64,000 nucleotides of DNA from Croceimicrobium sp963974215 (GTDB lineage: Bacteria > Bacteroidota > Bacteroidia > Flavobacteriales > Schleiferiaceae): contig CAXBBL010000001.1 of NCBI GenBank assembly GCA_963974215.1, forward strand, positions 310,001 to 374,000, written 5' to 3'. The notes beneath the pieces were generated by a model. It searched no databases. It was given only the letters and a program-made list of their open reading frames with translations, and was not told the DNA's origin. Of this stretch, positions 24,633 to 34,602 are shown piece by piece (the stretch's first letter is position 1; every line of letters starts with the position of its first letter). A program made the translations under genes and the position numbers.

Positions 24633-26207
24633 ATGGCTGAAGTAAAATCCGCTGAAGTATCAGCAATCTTAAGGAATCAACTATCTGGATATAAAACAGA
24701 AGCAGATCTCGAAGAAGTAGGTACCATCTTACAAGTAGGTGACGGTATTGCCCGTGCCTATGGTTTAAATAACGCACAAGCAGGTGAGCTTGTAGAATTT
24801 GACTCAGGTTTAAGAGGTATTGTTTTAAACCTAGAACAAGACAACGTTGGTATCGTACTTTTAGGTGCCGATGCCAATATTAAAGAAGGTTCGAACGTAA
24901 AACGTACGGGCCAAATCGCCTCTGTTAATGTAGGCGAAGGAATGGTTGGCCGTGTAGTAGATACCTTAGGTACTCCTATTGATGGTAAAGGACCAATCGA
25001 AGGTGAAACTTTCGAGATGCCTTTAGAGCGTAAAGCTCCTGGTGTAATTTACCGTCAGCCTGTGACCGAGCCTTTACAAACAGGGATTAAAGCGATCGAC
25101 GCGATGATTCCAGTAGGAAGAGGTCAGCGTGAGCTTATTATCGGTGACCGTCAAACGGGTAAATCAACCGTTGCGATTGATACCATTATCAACCAGAAAG
25201 AATTTTACGATGCGGGTGAGCCTGTATTCTGTATCTATGTAGCCATTGGACAAAAAGGTTCTACGGTTGCGGGTATCGTTAAAACCCTAGAAGAAAAAGG
25301 CGCAATGGACTACACGGTAGTTGTTGCGGCAAACGCTTCTGATCCTGCTCCAATGCAGTTTTACGCTCCATTTACTGGTGCAGCTGTAGGTGAGTACTTC
25401 CGCGATACAGGTCGTCCTGCCCTAATTGTATATGATGATTTATCGAAGCAAGCGGTAGCTTACCGTGAAGTTTCTCTTTTACTACGTCGTCCTCCAGGCC
25501 GCGAAGCATACCCTGGTGATGTATTCTACCTTCACTCACGTTTATTAGAGCGTGCAGCGAAAGTTATCTCTGATGATACAGTAGCACGTGGTATGAACGA
25601 CTTACCTCCCTCATTAAAAGATAAGGTAAAAGGTGGCGGTTCTTTAACAGCTTTACCGATTATCGAAACACAAGCGGGTGATGTATCGGCGTATATTCCT
25701 ACGAACGTAATTTCTATTACGGACGGACAAATTTTCTTAGAGTCTGATTTATTCAACTCGGGTGTACGTCCTGCCATTAACGTAGGTATCTCCGTATCAC
25801 GTGTGGGTGGTAATGCGCAAATCAAGTCTATGAAAAAGGTATCCGGTACCTTGAAATTAGATCAAGCTCAATATCGTGAACTAGAAGCTTTTGCTAAATT
25901 CGGTTCTGACCTAGATGCGGCTACCATGTCGGTAATTAACAAAGGTCAACGTAACGTAGAAATCTTAAAGCAAGGGGTTAACTCTCCCCTTCCAGTAGAG
26001 AAGCAAGCTGCAATTATTTACGTAGGAACTAAAGCCTTATTAAACAAGGTTCCCGTTAACAAAATTAGAGAGTTCGAAGTAGAATTCTTGGATTATATGG
26101 ATAACAAGCACCGCGATGTTTTAGATCAACTAAAAGCGGGTAAGCTTACGCCAGAAATCACTGGAACTATTGAGAAAGTTGCTAAAGAATTAGCAGCAAA
26201 ATATTAG
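24633..26207 (+). CDS. atpA: F1Fo ATP synthase subunit alpha
   Basis: The 524-residue protein has the Walker A motif GDRQTGKS, LIVYDDLSKQAVAYREVSLLLRRPPG (Walker B region) and the ATPase alpha/beta signature PAINVGISVSRVGG. The non-catalytic alpha subunit pairs with beta, whose gene is not in this operon. Length is normal. Confidence 0.97.
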   Translation: MAEVKSAEVSAILRNQLSGYKTEADLEEVGTILQVGDGIARAYGLNNAQAGELVEFDSGLRGIVLNLEQDNVGIVLLGADANIKEGSNVKRTGQIASVNVGEGMVGRVVDTLGTPIDGKGPIEGETFEMPLERKAPGVIYRQPVTEPLQTGIKAIDAMIPVGRGQRELIIGDRQTGKSTVAIDTIINQKEFYDAGEPVFCIYVAIGQKGSTVAGIVKTLEEKGAMDYTVVVAANASDPAPMQFYAPFTGAAVGEYFRDTGRPALIVYDDLSKQAVAYREVSLLLRRPPGREAYPGDVFYLHSRLLERAAKVISDDTVARGMNDLPPSLKDKVKGGGSLTALPIIETQAGDVSAYIPTNVISITDGQIFLESDLFNSGVRPAINVGISVSRVGGNAQIKSMKKVSGTLKLDQAQYRELEAFAKFGSDLDAATMSVINKGQRNVEILKQGVNSPLPVEKQAAIIYVGTKALLNKVPVNKIREFEVEFLDYMDNKHRDVLDQLKAGKLTPEITGTIEKVAKELAAKY

Positions 26208-26260
26208 AAAAGAATTAGGAGAGAGCCCTTGGCTCTTTCCCTTTCTTTAAACCTCGTATT

Positions 26261-27130
26261 ATGGCCAATTTAAAAGAATTACGTAATCGCATTACCACGG
26301 TAGGTAGCACCATGCAAATCACTTCTGCAATGAAGATGGTTTCTGCTGCCAAACTGAAAAGAGCCCAGGACGCGGTTACCCAACTAAGACCATACGCTCA
26401 AAAAATTGAGGAGATCTTAGTGAATGTAAGCGCTACCCTTGATTCTTCTGAAGGACCTTACAGTCGTCAAACAGAAGATGTAAAGAAAGTATTGATTGTA
26501 GCCATTTCTTCTAATCGTGGTTTATGCGGCGCGTTTAATGCCAATGTGGTAAAACGTGTGATGCTTTACAAAGGTGAAACATCAGCACAGGTGGATATCT
26601 TTAGCATGGGTAAAAAAGCGGCTGAAATTTTAACCAAAAAAGGAGCGGGAAAACCTGTAGGCGATCGCAATACGATTTATGAAGATCTTAGTTATGCTAA
26701 CGCATCTGCTGTAGCAGAAATGTTAATGGAGAAATTCTTATCGGGTGAGTACGATCGTATCGAATTGGTATATAACCAATTTGTAAACGCTGCTAATCAG
26801 ATTGTACAATGCGAGCAGTTCTTACCCATCCGCGAAAGCAAACTGGAAGAAGGACAACAAGCTTCGGGCGAGTATCTTTATGAGCCAGGAAAGGAGGAAA
26901 TCCTAGAGGACTTAATTCCTAAGTCTTTGAAAACACAAGTTTTTAAGGCGCTTCTAGATAGTCAGGCTTCTGAGCATGGTGCACGAATGACCGCCATGCA
27001 CAAGGCTACAGACAACGCCGATGAGCTTAGAAAAGCACTTAGCTTGGAATACAATAAAGCCCGTCAAGCTGCTATTACCAACGAAATCTTAGAGATTGTA
27101 GGTGGAGCCAATGCTTTAGAAAAAGCTTAA
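26261..27130 (+). CDS. atpG: F1Fo ATP synthase subunit gamma
   Basis: The 289-residue protein has the rotor shaft N-terminal coil (RITTVGSTMQITSAMKMVSAAKL) and the C-terminal signature ITNEILEIVGGANAL. It is the central rotating shaft. The operon ends here with a terminator; atpD and atpC are missing, which matches the split ATP synthase genes of many Bacteroidota. Confidence 0.96.
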   Translation: MANLKELRNRITTVGSTMQITSAMKMVSAAKLKRAQDAVTQLRPYAQKIEEILVNVSATLDSSEGPYSRQTEDVKKVLIVAISSNRGLCGAFNANVVKRVMLYKGETSAQVDIFSMGKKAAEILTKKGAGKPVGDRNTIYEDLSYANASAVAEMLMEKFLSGEYDRIELVYNQFVNAANQIVQCEQFLPIRESKLEEGQQASGEYLYEPGKEEILEDLIPKSLKTQVFKALLDSQASEHGARMTAMHKATDNADELRKALSLEYNKARQAAITNEILEIVGGANALEKA

Positions 27131-27150
27131 AAGTCTTTTATAATATACTA

Positions 27151-27180
27151 AAACCCTCTACTTCGGTAGGGGGTTTTTTT
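27151..27180 (+). terminator. Intrinsic terminator of the atp operon
   Basis: AACCCTCTAC, loop TTCG, GTAGGGGGTT, then a run of seven T. It begins about 20 bases past the atpG stop. Confidence 0.88.
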
Positions 27181-27252
27181 GTGGCTACCCTTTCTAAAAA
27201 TTGCGTCGCGCCTAAGTTTAGATGGCCTGTTATTTGTTACCTTTCCCATTCA

Positions 27253-28707
27253 ATGGCCCGATTAAACATCACCCTCAGAGGAAGAATATTTTTTTCAATG
27301 CTCCTAATTATTGGGGTGTCCTTTTTTTTGACGGGAACCATATCCTTTTACCACTTTAAGCAGGAAAACGAGAACTATCACGAAGAGCGCCTTAGACGTA
27401 AGGAGTTTGCGATTTTAGAGGCCATTAATTTCTTTTTGCGGGATCAGGAGATTACGGATAACACCGATTCCATTGTTAAGATGTTCGATAATAAAGTTTG
27501 CGAACTATCGCAAATTAATGGTCTCGATATTAATATTTATGGACTTAATGGGAATCTCTTAATTGCTAGTACTCCTAGCTTACACGAGGATAGTATCATT
27601 CCCGTTAAAATCGATTACGAGCTAATGGAGCGTCTCTACAAAACCGCCGACCAGGTTTTAACGAGGCCGAAGACCGATAGTCTACAATTTCTGAGCTCTT
27701 TCGATTTCATTCGTAATGTTTACGGCAAACCCGTGGCCATTGTTAACCTTCCTTATTTTGACTCTGAAGATATCGGCCGCGAAGATCTTGAGGATTTCCT
27801 GTTGCGTTTGTCGGAAATTTATTTTCTACTATTTATTGCTGCTGGTTTTTTGGCTTTCTTCCTTTCCAATTACATTACCGGCTCATTGCACACCATTGCC
27901 GAGCACATCAAGAACACCAGGATAAATGACGCAAACAAGCCCTTAGAGTGGCGTTTTAACGACGAAATAGGTGCCTTAGTTGAAGAGTATAACCGCATGC
28001 TGGAAGAGTTGCGTAAATCGGCGATAAAGTTAGCGGAAACCGAAAGGGAAACCGCTTGGCGCGAGATGGCCAAACAGGTTGCGCACGAAATAAAGAATCC
28101 TTTAACCCCCATGCGCTTAAATGTGCAGTATTTAGCTAAATCACTCAAGGTAGATGAGCCCGAAAAGCTAGCTGAGTTTAGCCAATCTATGATCGATCAA
28201 ATTGACACGCTGAGCTCCATCGCTTCTGCATTTTCGCGCTTTGCCAGTATGCCAGAACTGAAGTTAGAGGGCTTTCCCATTGAAGTGGTAATTAAAAGGG
28301 TGACTTCTCTATATCCGCAGTCGTCAGTAAGTTTTAGCTCCGAGAATAATGGTTTGGCTATTTACGCCGATCCAGAACAATTAATTAGAGTGATGAACAA
28401 CTTGATTAATAACGCGTTGCAAGCTGTTCCTAAAGAGCGAAAGGCTAAAGTTAAGGTAGAGATCAGCAAAGTAGGAGAAGAAGTATTAATTGCGGTTAGC
28501 GATAATGGTGAAGGAATTCCGGAAGAGCGACAGCAAAAAATATTTGAACCGCGCTTTACCACTAAGAGTAAAGGAATGGGTCTAGGTCTTGCCTTGGTTA
28601 AGCGTATTATTGATAGCTTTAAAGGCCGAATCGAGTTTCAAACAGAATTACAAGTTGGCACTACTTTTAGAGTTTATTTACCCCTTTTTAAGACCGACGA
28701 AAAATAG
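27253..28707 (+). CDS. Sensor histidine kinase (NtrY-like, HAMP domain)
   Basis: From the ATG at 27253 the protein has 484 residues. A membrane helix (about 12-32), a periplasmic sensor region (about 35-180), a second helix (about 187-208), HAMP (about 210-255) and a HisKA/HATPase core follow. The H box is VAHEIKNPLTPM. The ATP-binding boxes are NNLINNALQA (N), DNGEGIPEE (G1), IFEPRFTTK (F) and GMGLGLAL (G2). All catalytic boxes are intact. No response regulator is next to it, so it is an orphan in this window. The ORF can be read from 27181, but that codon sits in the atp terminator. Confidence 0.9.
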   Translation: MARLNITLRGRIFFSMLLIIGVSFFLTGTISFYHFKQENENYHEERLRRKEFAILEAINFFLRDQEITDNTDSIVKMFDNKVCELSQINGLDINIYGLNGNLLIASTPSLHEDSIIPVKIDYELMERLYKTADQVLTRPKTDSLQFLSSFDFIRNVYGKPVAIVNLPYFDSEDIGREDLEDFLLRLSEIYFLLFIAAGFLAFFLSNYITGSLHTIAEHIKNTRINDANKPLEWRFNDEIGALVEEYNRMLEELRKSAIKLAETERETAWREMAKQVAHEIKNPLTPMRLNVQYLAKSLKVDEPEKLAEFSQSMIDQIDTLSSIASAFSRFASMPELKLEGFPIEVVIKRVTSLYPQSSVSFSSENNGLAIYADPEQLIRVMNNLINNALQAVPKERKAKVKVEISKVGEEVLIAVSDNGEGIPEERQQKIFEPRFTTKSKGMGLGLALVKRIIDSFKGRIEFQTELQVGTTFRVYLPLFKTDEK

Positions 28708-28767
28708 GCTGAAGCTTTCATATACGTTTCTATTTACCTTCTTTTGTAAACACACAATTCTCATACA

Positions 28768-29541
28768 ATGGACTACCAAAATATTCTTTTAGAACTAGAA
28801 GCGCCCATCGCGGTTCTTAAGATTAACCGCCCTCAACAACTCAATGCGCTTAACAAAGCGACTATTGAGGAATTACACGAAGCGTTAAAAGAACTGCGTG
28901 AAATGACGGAGATTCGTGCTATCATTTTAACTGGGGAGGGACCCAAGGCTTTTGTAGCTGGAGCTGATATCAAAGAGTTTTCAGACTTTGGTGTTAATGA
29001 GGGAACTGAGTTAGCTGCCTTAGGGCAAGAGACTTTGTTCGATTATATCGAAAACTTTAACAAGCCTATTATTGCAGCGGTTAATGGTTTTGCCTTAGGG
29101 GGTGGACTAGAATTGGCCATGTCTTGTCATTTCCGCGTGGCAGCAGGTAATGCAAAGATGGGTTTACCCGAAGTTACTTTAGGCTTAATTCCCGGATACG
29201 GAGGTACCCAACGCTTAGCTCAACTGGTAGGAAAAGGGCATGCCCTGGAAATGATTACTACTGCAGAAATGATTACTGCCAATAAAGCGATGGAGCTAGG
29301 CTTAGTTAATGAAGTGGTAGAACACGATGAACTACTGGACTATTGTCGCGGTAAAGCCGTACGCATCTCAAGAAACTCATCTACCGCAGTGGAAAGCGCA
29401 ATTAAAGCGGTTAATGCGGGCTTTAAAGAAGGAGTTAGTGGCTTTAAGGTGGAGATAGAAGAATTTGGTAAGTGTTTCGGCACGGCCGACTTTGTAGAAG
29501 GAACACAAGCCTTTATGGAAAAAAGAAAACCTCAATTTTGA
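28768..29541 (+). CDS. Enoyl-CoA hydratase/isomerase family protein (crotonase)
   Basis: The 257-residue protein has the crotonase oxyanion-hole regions AFVAGADIKEFS and VNGFALGGGLELAMSCHFR. Both catalytic Glu are in place (ALGGGLELA, LPEVTLGLIPGYGGTQ), so hydratase activity is likely; 3-hydroxybutyryl-CoA or enoyl-CoA in fatty-acid degradation are candidate substrates. Length matches the family. Its TGA stop overlaps the next gene's TTG start. Confidence 0.92.
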   Translation: MDYQNILLELEAPIAVLKINRPQQLNALNKATIEELHEALKELREMTEIRAIILTGEGPKAFVAGADIKEFSDFGVNEGTELAALGQETLFDYIENFNKPIIAAVNGFALGGGLELAMSCHFRVAAGNAKMGLPEVTLGLIPGYGGTQRLAQLVGKGHALEMITTAEMITANKAMELGLVNEVVEHDELLDYCRGKAVRISRNSSTAVESAIKAVNAGFKEGVSGFKVEIEEFGKCFGTADFVEGTQAFMEKRKPQF

Positions 29542-30215
29542 GTTTACGCAAAGACTTTTATTATAAAAGAAGGGCTCGTTACTATTTAAGTGACGAGCCT
29601 TCTCATTCTCAGCCCTACCTCTGCATCGTACTGCATGGCTATGGTCAACTGCCAGAGTATTTCCTTAAACATTTTAGCCGTTTAGAGCGCAAGGATATTC
29701 TTTTTGTGGCGCCTGAGGGATTGCATCGCTTTTACTTAAATGGTAGCAAGGGAAGGGTCGGTAGTTCTTGGATGACCAAAGAGGACCGCCTAAATGATAT
29801 TGATGACTACTGTAATCTTTTAGATGAAGTTACGGAGCAAATATTGGCCGAGAATAAATTCGATAAAATTGTTCTTCTTGGCTTTTCGCAGGGGGTGGCT
29901 ACCGCTTGCCGCTGGATGAGTCGAACTAAAAAACCCATCGATGAATTAATTCTTTGGTCTGGGGCTTTTCCCCCCGATTTAAGTTTTGAAGAGGCCGTGC
30001 AGTCGCTGGGAACTAAACCTATTTATATGCTACTGGGTGACAATGATGAGTACGCCAAACCGGAAAAGTTAGAGGAACAAAAGAGCTATTTAGCTGCAAA
30101 TGGCCTACAAGTACAAGGACAAATATTTAAAGGCGGTCATACTATTCTTCCAGAAGTTTTAGCAGAGTTAGTAGAGAGAGTATTCCCCAATTTTAATCCT
30201 CGTCGCCATCCATAA
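29538..30215 (+). CDS. Alpha/beta-hydrolase (carboxylesterase/lysophospholipase-like)
   Basis: Starting at the TTG at 29538-29540 gives 225 residues. The alpha/beta-hydrolase features are the oxyanion region IVLHGYGQ, nucleophile elbow LLGFSQGVA (Ser), an Asp in LGDNDEYA and His in KGGHTILPE. This matches the phospholipase/carboxylesterase (Abhydrolase_2) family. The TTGA overlap with the crotonase stop strongly suggests coupled translation; upstream in-frame starts lie within the crotonase gene. The 3' end overlaps the convergent S4 gene by 23 bases. Substrate is unknown. Confidence 0.85.
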   Translation: MSLRKDFYYKRRARYYLSDEPSHSQPYLCIVLHGYGQLPEYFLKHFSRLERKDILFVAPEGLHRFYLNGSKGRVGSSWMTKEDRLNDIDDYCNLLDEVTEQILAENKFDKIVLLGFSQGVATACRWMSRTKKPIDELILWSGAFPPDLSFEEAVQSLGTKPIYMLLGDNDEYAKPEKLEEQKSYLAANGLQVQGQIFKGGHTILPEVLAELVERVFPNFNPRRHP

Positions 30216-30567
30216 AATCGTTTAAATCACGGCGGTCTTTTTTAGTGGGCCTCCCCGTTCCTTTGGCGCGATTGAGTTTGTGCATAAGACCAATGAAGTT
30301 TAGCTTTTCGAGCTCTTCGGGACTGGTAACGTCGGTGATATAATCGGCCACCAACTTCGCGCCTACGCGCGATTTAGGCAAGTCGAGAACTTTAAGGCTA
30401 AACTCTATGCTGTCTTTACGAAAGCTAATTTTGTCGCCCACTCGTACTTCGCGGGAAGCTTTAACCCTATCGTTGTTTACAGTTACACGATCTTTTCGCA
30501 ATGCTTCTGAAGCCAAACTGCGAGTTTTGTACTTGCGCACACTCCAAAGAAACTTATCAATTCTCAT
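30193..30567 (-). CDS. S4-domain RNA-binding protein (HslR/Hsp15-like)
   Basis: The 124-residue protein starts MRIDKFLWSVRKYKTRSLAS and carries the S4 fold (NNDRVKASREVRVGDKISF). A basic, Pro-rich C-terminus (KGTGRPTKKDRRD) follows. Hsp15 of E. coli binds stalled 50S subunits with peptidyl-tRNA. The match is over the whole length; the exact role in this organism is not known. Confidence 0.88.
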   Translation of the reverse strand: MRIDKFLWSVRKYKTRSLASEALRKDRVTVNNDRVKASREVRVGDKISFRKDSIEFSLKVLDLPKSRVGAKLVADYITDVTSPEELEKLNFIGLMHKLNRAKGTGRPTKKDRRDLNDFMDGDED

Positions 30568-30580
30568 AGGACGAAAATAA

Positions 30581-30611
30581 GAAACCCGATGCGTTTAAAA
30601 CATCGGGTTTC
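30581..30611 (-). terminator. Intrinsic terminator of the 1321-residue surface protein gene
   Basis: An 11 bp perfect stem GAAACCCGATG / CATCGGGTTTC with a 9-base loop, then a T-rich run on the minus strand. It sits 25 bases past the stop at 30637. Confidence 0.85.
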
Positions 30612-30636
30612 TTTATAATAAAGGGGGGACCTATTA

Positions 30637-33600
30637 TTATTTACGGTACACTACTTTTTGAGTGTGAGTGTTGTTGTTTTCTATAACTTTCATCAGGTAA
30701 ACACCATCAAGTAAATCTGCACTAGGCGTGTATACTGCGGTATTAGTACCAGCTCTGAAGTTTCCTAGCTGCGCTGCGTCAACCATTTTTCCACTTAAAT
30801 CGTAAAGCTCAACTCGAACATCACTTCTTTCGCTTAATGCGATATCGATATGCGCGGCACCATTAAATGGGTTGGGATAGACATTTAAACCTTGATTGCC
30901 CGCATTGCTAAACTCTTCTTGGCCAATTACTCTACCTTCTGTATTAAAAGTAACATTAGCAATGGCTAAGTTCATGGGCTGGAAGTTTTGGTAATCACCC
31001 ACTACAGTGAAGGTTACGTTTAGCACTTCGCTAAGGTCAAGAGGCGTATTTCCAGCAGAAACTAAATCTGCGATATCTACGCTATAGGTTCCCATGGAGC
31101 CATTATTAACCGAAATAGTTTTACGGTATTGCTCGCTCCAGTTCGTAATGTTATTTGTAACTAGAGTCACCGTAATTTCGTTAAAGCCGCTTAAGCTAGC
31201 TTCGAATTCAATTTGGTTGAAAGCGCTCATGTCTAGTGGTAAGTGACCAGGACGAAGCATTCTGAAAACACTTACGTAGTTTTTCACATTTCCGCTAAAG
31301 TTGATGTCACGCTCTAAGTGCTTCTCAGCAGGAGCTGTGGCGGTAACATAACCAGTTTCAGCACTTACGTCGAAAACAGAGCTAGTAACACCTAGGTCTC
31401 TTTCAAAGTCAGTACCCCACGGACCATCCGCTAGGTAAAGGATATCGCGACCCCCACCAACATTATTGGTCATTTCAAAACCTGTATCGAAGATATAGTC
31501 CGTATTCCAAACAATAGTCTCTTCAGTTTTAGATGGGTCTAAGGCAATTAGTTCACCGAAGTTAGCACGAGTACCTCCTTCGAAAAGGGTACGGTTAGCT
31601 TGAATATTCACCTCGCTTGCACCAATTGTATTCACAACATTTAGGAAGACTTTACCATTCTCGTAGTAGCCATTTTTAACATAAACCGTTGGAGTAATTA
31701 CATTACTTGCGGTAATGCTGCTAACACTATTGTTGGCTTCCATTAAGGTAATAATGTCTTGCACTAGATCTCTTGTTAAGCTTTCCGAAACGGTCCAAAC
31801 CTGGAAGTTATATACCTTATCTGAAGGCTCAATAACATAGTCACTTTGGTTCCAACGGGCATCAATAACAATGTCGCCATTGGCTTTTTCGTAAGCCACG
31901 AATGTTATGGCAATATCAACAGAGCCATCTTCTTGGTCTAAGCGGGCCATAATAAAATTGTGACCTTTAATTTGAACCGTTTTGATGTTGTTTAGGTTAG
32001 CACCATTTAAGCGATCGCAAATAACCTTGGTATGATTGTAAACCTCGTTTACCGTTTCAATTGCTAATATTCCACCTAACCTGTTTTGTGTGTTATTGTA
32101 GTAGTCTGCAGAAAACACATTCACCGCATTAGTGATCCCAATTAAGTCAGTTGGGCTCGTGATTATAGCAGGAGAGTTCTGAGGTCCGCTAGCAGGAATA
32201 AAATCTGATAATTTAGCCACTTTAGCAAGGTTGCTAGCGCGGAAGTTGTATAACGAAGGAGCTTCATTAATTCTTTCGTAGAAGGTATGTTGTCCACGTT
32301 TGATACGATTGAAGTTACGACTAGCAATTAAGCTTGCCATAGAGCCTTCACTTTCAATACCACCATTGTTAGCTCCCGAACTTCCCGTTGCAATGTTTTC
32401 AGCAGCGCTGTTGTTTGTAACCACAGGATCGATTTGGTTTTGGCTTTGTACAGCCGCTACGTTAGTTCCGTTTCCGTTTACTTGAACCGTTACGGTAAAA
32501 GAAACCGAACTTCCAAAAACAACTTGCGGAATAGACCAGACACCTGTAATGTTATTATAAGTAGTTCCTACTGGAGCATTATGACTCACATAAGAGAAAT
32601 TAGGATCAATAAAGTAGGCAATTTCTACCGCGGTAGCAGGGGTTCCACTGGTTAAGTTATCTACAGTAATGGTAAAGGTTACATTGTCTCCTACATTAGG
32701 TGTGTTGTTCGAAACACTTTGTAATACCCTTAGATCTGCAGGGCAGCGTAAGGTGTTGATATTAGCTGTTACACTTCCTCCTTGTAAATTCCAAGTTAGA
32801 CTGCTAGCCGCTGGAAAAGTTTCTTCAAAAACGCCAGAGTAAGTGCCAACAGAGAAACTTGTACCCTGACCTCTATTAGTAGGGGCGGGGGTAAACTCAT
32901 TGGATACACCAATGGCTTCGTTAATCACAGTAGCGTTAGAGTTGGTGTAGCCGAAGCGGCCAACGATGTCGCCATTTACATCTATGTAAACACAATTTAT
33001 TTCAGGAACCACTGCCATGGGAACCGTTCCCGCCATAGCGGAATAAGCAGCGCAGAATTCAGAAGTACCTACGCCAGAAACAAAAGAAGTTGCGGTAAGT
33101 AAATTACCCACAGTAAAGCCGGCAGGAAGAGGAACAGTAAACTCAAAACGATTTACCGAACTTTCTTGGCCTTGATTAAAACCATTAACTAATCCAGGAC
33201 CATAAGAACCGGTACTTGCATCATTATCTGCAGCACTTCCTTCTACGGCGCTGAATAAAAAGTTTTTTCCTTGCACCATTAAGGCACCTGTGTAAAAGTC
33301 ACCTTTAAAGAATTCAACTGTGGCGCCTGCGGGAGCAAAACCTTTTACGGTTAATGATCCGCCGGCAATAGTAACCATATCAATTACGGGAAAATTGATG
33401 AGGTAGTTACCGCCATTATCATTATCTAAATCATCGTTAATAGTAACAAATGGATTGGCACCGATTTTATGACTGTCGGTACTTTTAAGAAGGTCAATAC
33501 CAATTTGTTTACTGGTATTAGCAGCACCGTTGGCTAAAACATTACCGTTATTATAAATGGAGTTGCGCGTAATTTGGTGTTTTTGCGCGTCACTAGTAAT

Positions 33601-34602
33601 AAGAATTCCCGCGCCAACATTGTCGCGGATTATGTTTTTTGAAATCACATCTCCTTTATTACCGTAGATACGCATACCACTGGTTTCCGTGCCGCTTAAA
33701 CCATTATTAAAAACCGTGTTGTTTTCAATTAAGTGATCTCCTGCAGATAAGTAGGAGTCAAAACCATTACCGCGGTTATTGCGGAAGAGGTTTTCACGAA
33801 TAGTATTGTTTTCACAAAAATCGGCAACATCGAGTCCATCACAAATAGGATCATCGAGTCCATTTTCGTTAAAGTCGTTATGGTAAATATCCCAGCCTGA
33901 GCAACCACTGCGTAAAAAGCCGCCCATGGTTTCGCTGTAAGCTATATAATTGCGGTAAAGCTTTCCGTCGTTAATTCCCAAGGCTTGAAAGTTTGGCCCA
34001 CCATTAACATCACCTACTGGGGCCATGTCGGCATGCGCCTCACTACCTAAAACACAATCATAAACTGTTAAACGACGAGCACCACCGCGAGCTAAAAGGT
34101 TCGCGTGGTCGAATAAAAACCAATCATTACCGAAACTATGAATTGCTAAACCGCGAACGGTGATATCTTCACCGCCAATTTGAATACCCCATTTAAGGTC
34201 ATTGTTGGGAGAGTCATCCACGATTTCGATTTCCGGACCATCAACAGTTGGAAGAGTGACATTGTCAATTCCCACCTGACCACCTGCACCGAAGCTGGTA
34301 GTGTTGGTATTTCCAGTAAATGCAGTTTGAGTAAAACCATCGATTAATAGAACTCTGTTATTGATGGATGGCAGTTCGGTTGAAGTGATTTTAATGGTGA
34401 AAACACCAGTAGTCGCATTGTAATTGGGATCACTAGTTGGAATGTTAAATACCATATTGTCAATGCCCCAGTTTGAGTTGGCATCGACAATTGCCTGCCG
34501 CAAAGAGCCTAGTCCCGCGTCGTTAGTATTGCTCACTGTAACCGTTTGGGCACCTAAGCCTAGGCTCAAAGCAATAAATAAAATAATTCCCCGTGTTTTC
34601 AT
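30637..34602 (-). CDS. T9SS-secreted right-handed beta-helix surface protein
   Basis: From the ATG at 34600-34602 the protein has 1321 residues. A signal peptide (LFIALSLGLGAQ) is followed by a beta-helix region (about 20-420) that opens VSNTNDAGLGSLRQAIVDA and has many Asn-rich NTIxxN turns. A DUF11-like sandwich (about 640-740) comes next, then an unassigned middle (about 780-1000) and a jelly-roll-like region near 1090-1230. The type A T9SS sorting domain starts LNVYPNPFNG and ends KVVYRK, so the protein is sent to the cell surface. No catalytic residues were identified; carbohydrate or surface binding is possible. The ORF extends to 34629 but the signal peptide begins at the later ATG. 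Confidence 0.88.
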   Translation of the reverse strand: MKTRGIILFIALSLGLGAQTVTVSNTNDAGLGSLRQAIVDANSNWGIDNMVFNIPTSDPNYNATTGVFTIKITSTELPSINNRVLLIDGFTQTAFTGNTNTTSFGAGGQVGIDNVTLPTVDGPEIEIVDDSPNNDLKWGIQIGGEDITVRGLAIHSFGNDWFLFDHANLLARGGARRLTVYDCVLGSEAHADMAPVGDVNGGPNFQALGINDGKLYRNYIAYSETMGGFLRSGCSGWDIYHNDFNENGLDDPICDGLDVADFCENNTIRENLFRNNRGNGFDSYLSAGDHLIENNTVFNNGLSGTETSGMRIYGNKGDVISKNIIRDNVGAGILITSDAQKHQITRNSIYNNGNVLANGAANTSKQIGIDLLKSTDSHKIGANPFVTINDDLDNDNGGNYLINFPVIDMVTIAGGSLTVKGFAPAGATVEFFKGDFYTGALMVQGKNFLFSAVEGSAADNDASTGSYGPGLVNGFNQGQESSVNRFEFTVPLPAGFTVGNLLTATSFVSGVGTSEFCAAYSAMAGTVPMAVVPEINCVYIDVNGDIVGRFGYTNSNATVINEAIGVSNEFTPAPTNRGQGTSFSVGTYSGVFEETFPAASSLTWNLQGGSVTANINTLRCPADLRVLQSVSNNTPNVGDNVTFTITVDNLTSGTPATAVEIAYFIDPNFSYVSHNAPVGTTYNNITGVWSIPQVVFGSSVSFTVTVQVNGNGTNVAAVQSQNQIDPVVTNNSAAENIATGSSGANNGGIESEGSMASLIASRNFNRIKRGQHTFYERINEAPSLYNFRASNLAKVAKLSDFIPASGPQNSPAIITSPTDLIGITNAVNVFSADYYNNTQNRLGGILAIETVNEVYNHTKVICDRLNGANLNNIKTVQIKGHNFIMARLDQEDGSVDIAITFVAYEKANGDIVIDARWNQSDYVIEPSDKVYNFQVWTVSESLTRDLVQDIITLMEANNSVSSITASNVITPTVYVKNGYYENGKVFLNVVNTIGASEVNIQANRTLFEGGTRANFGELIALDPSKTEETIVWNTDYIFDTGFEMTNNVGGGRDILYLADGPWGTDFERDLGVTSSVFDVSAETGYVTATAPAEKHLERDINFSGNVKNYVSVFRMLRPGHLPLDMSAFNQIEFEASLSGFNEITVTLVTNNITNWSEQYRKTISVNNGSMGTYSVDIADLVSAGNTPLDLSEVLNVTFTVVGDYQNFQPMNLAIANVTFNTEGRVIGQEEFSNAGNQGLNVYPNPFNGAAHIDIALSERSDVRVELYDLSGKMVDAAQLGNFRAGTNTAVYTPSADLLDGVYLMKVIENNNTHTQKVVYRK

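Noticed and set aside
27181..27252. GTG start of the histidine kinase ORF
   Set aside because: The codon falls in the T run of the atp terminator; the ATG at 27253 precedes the membrane helix properly.
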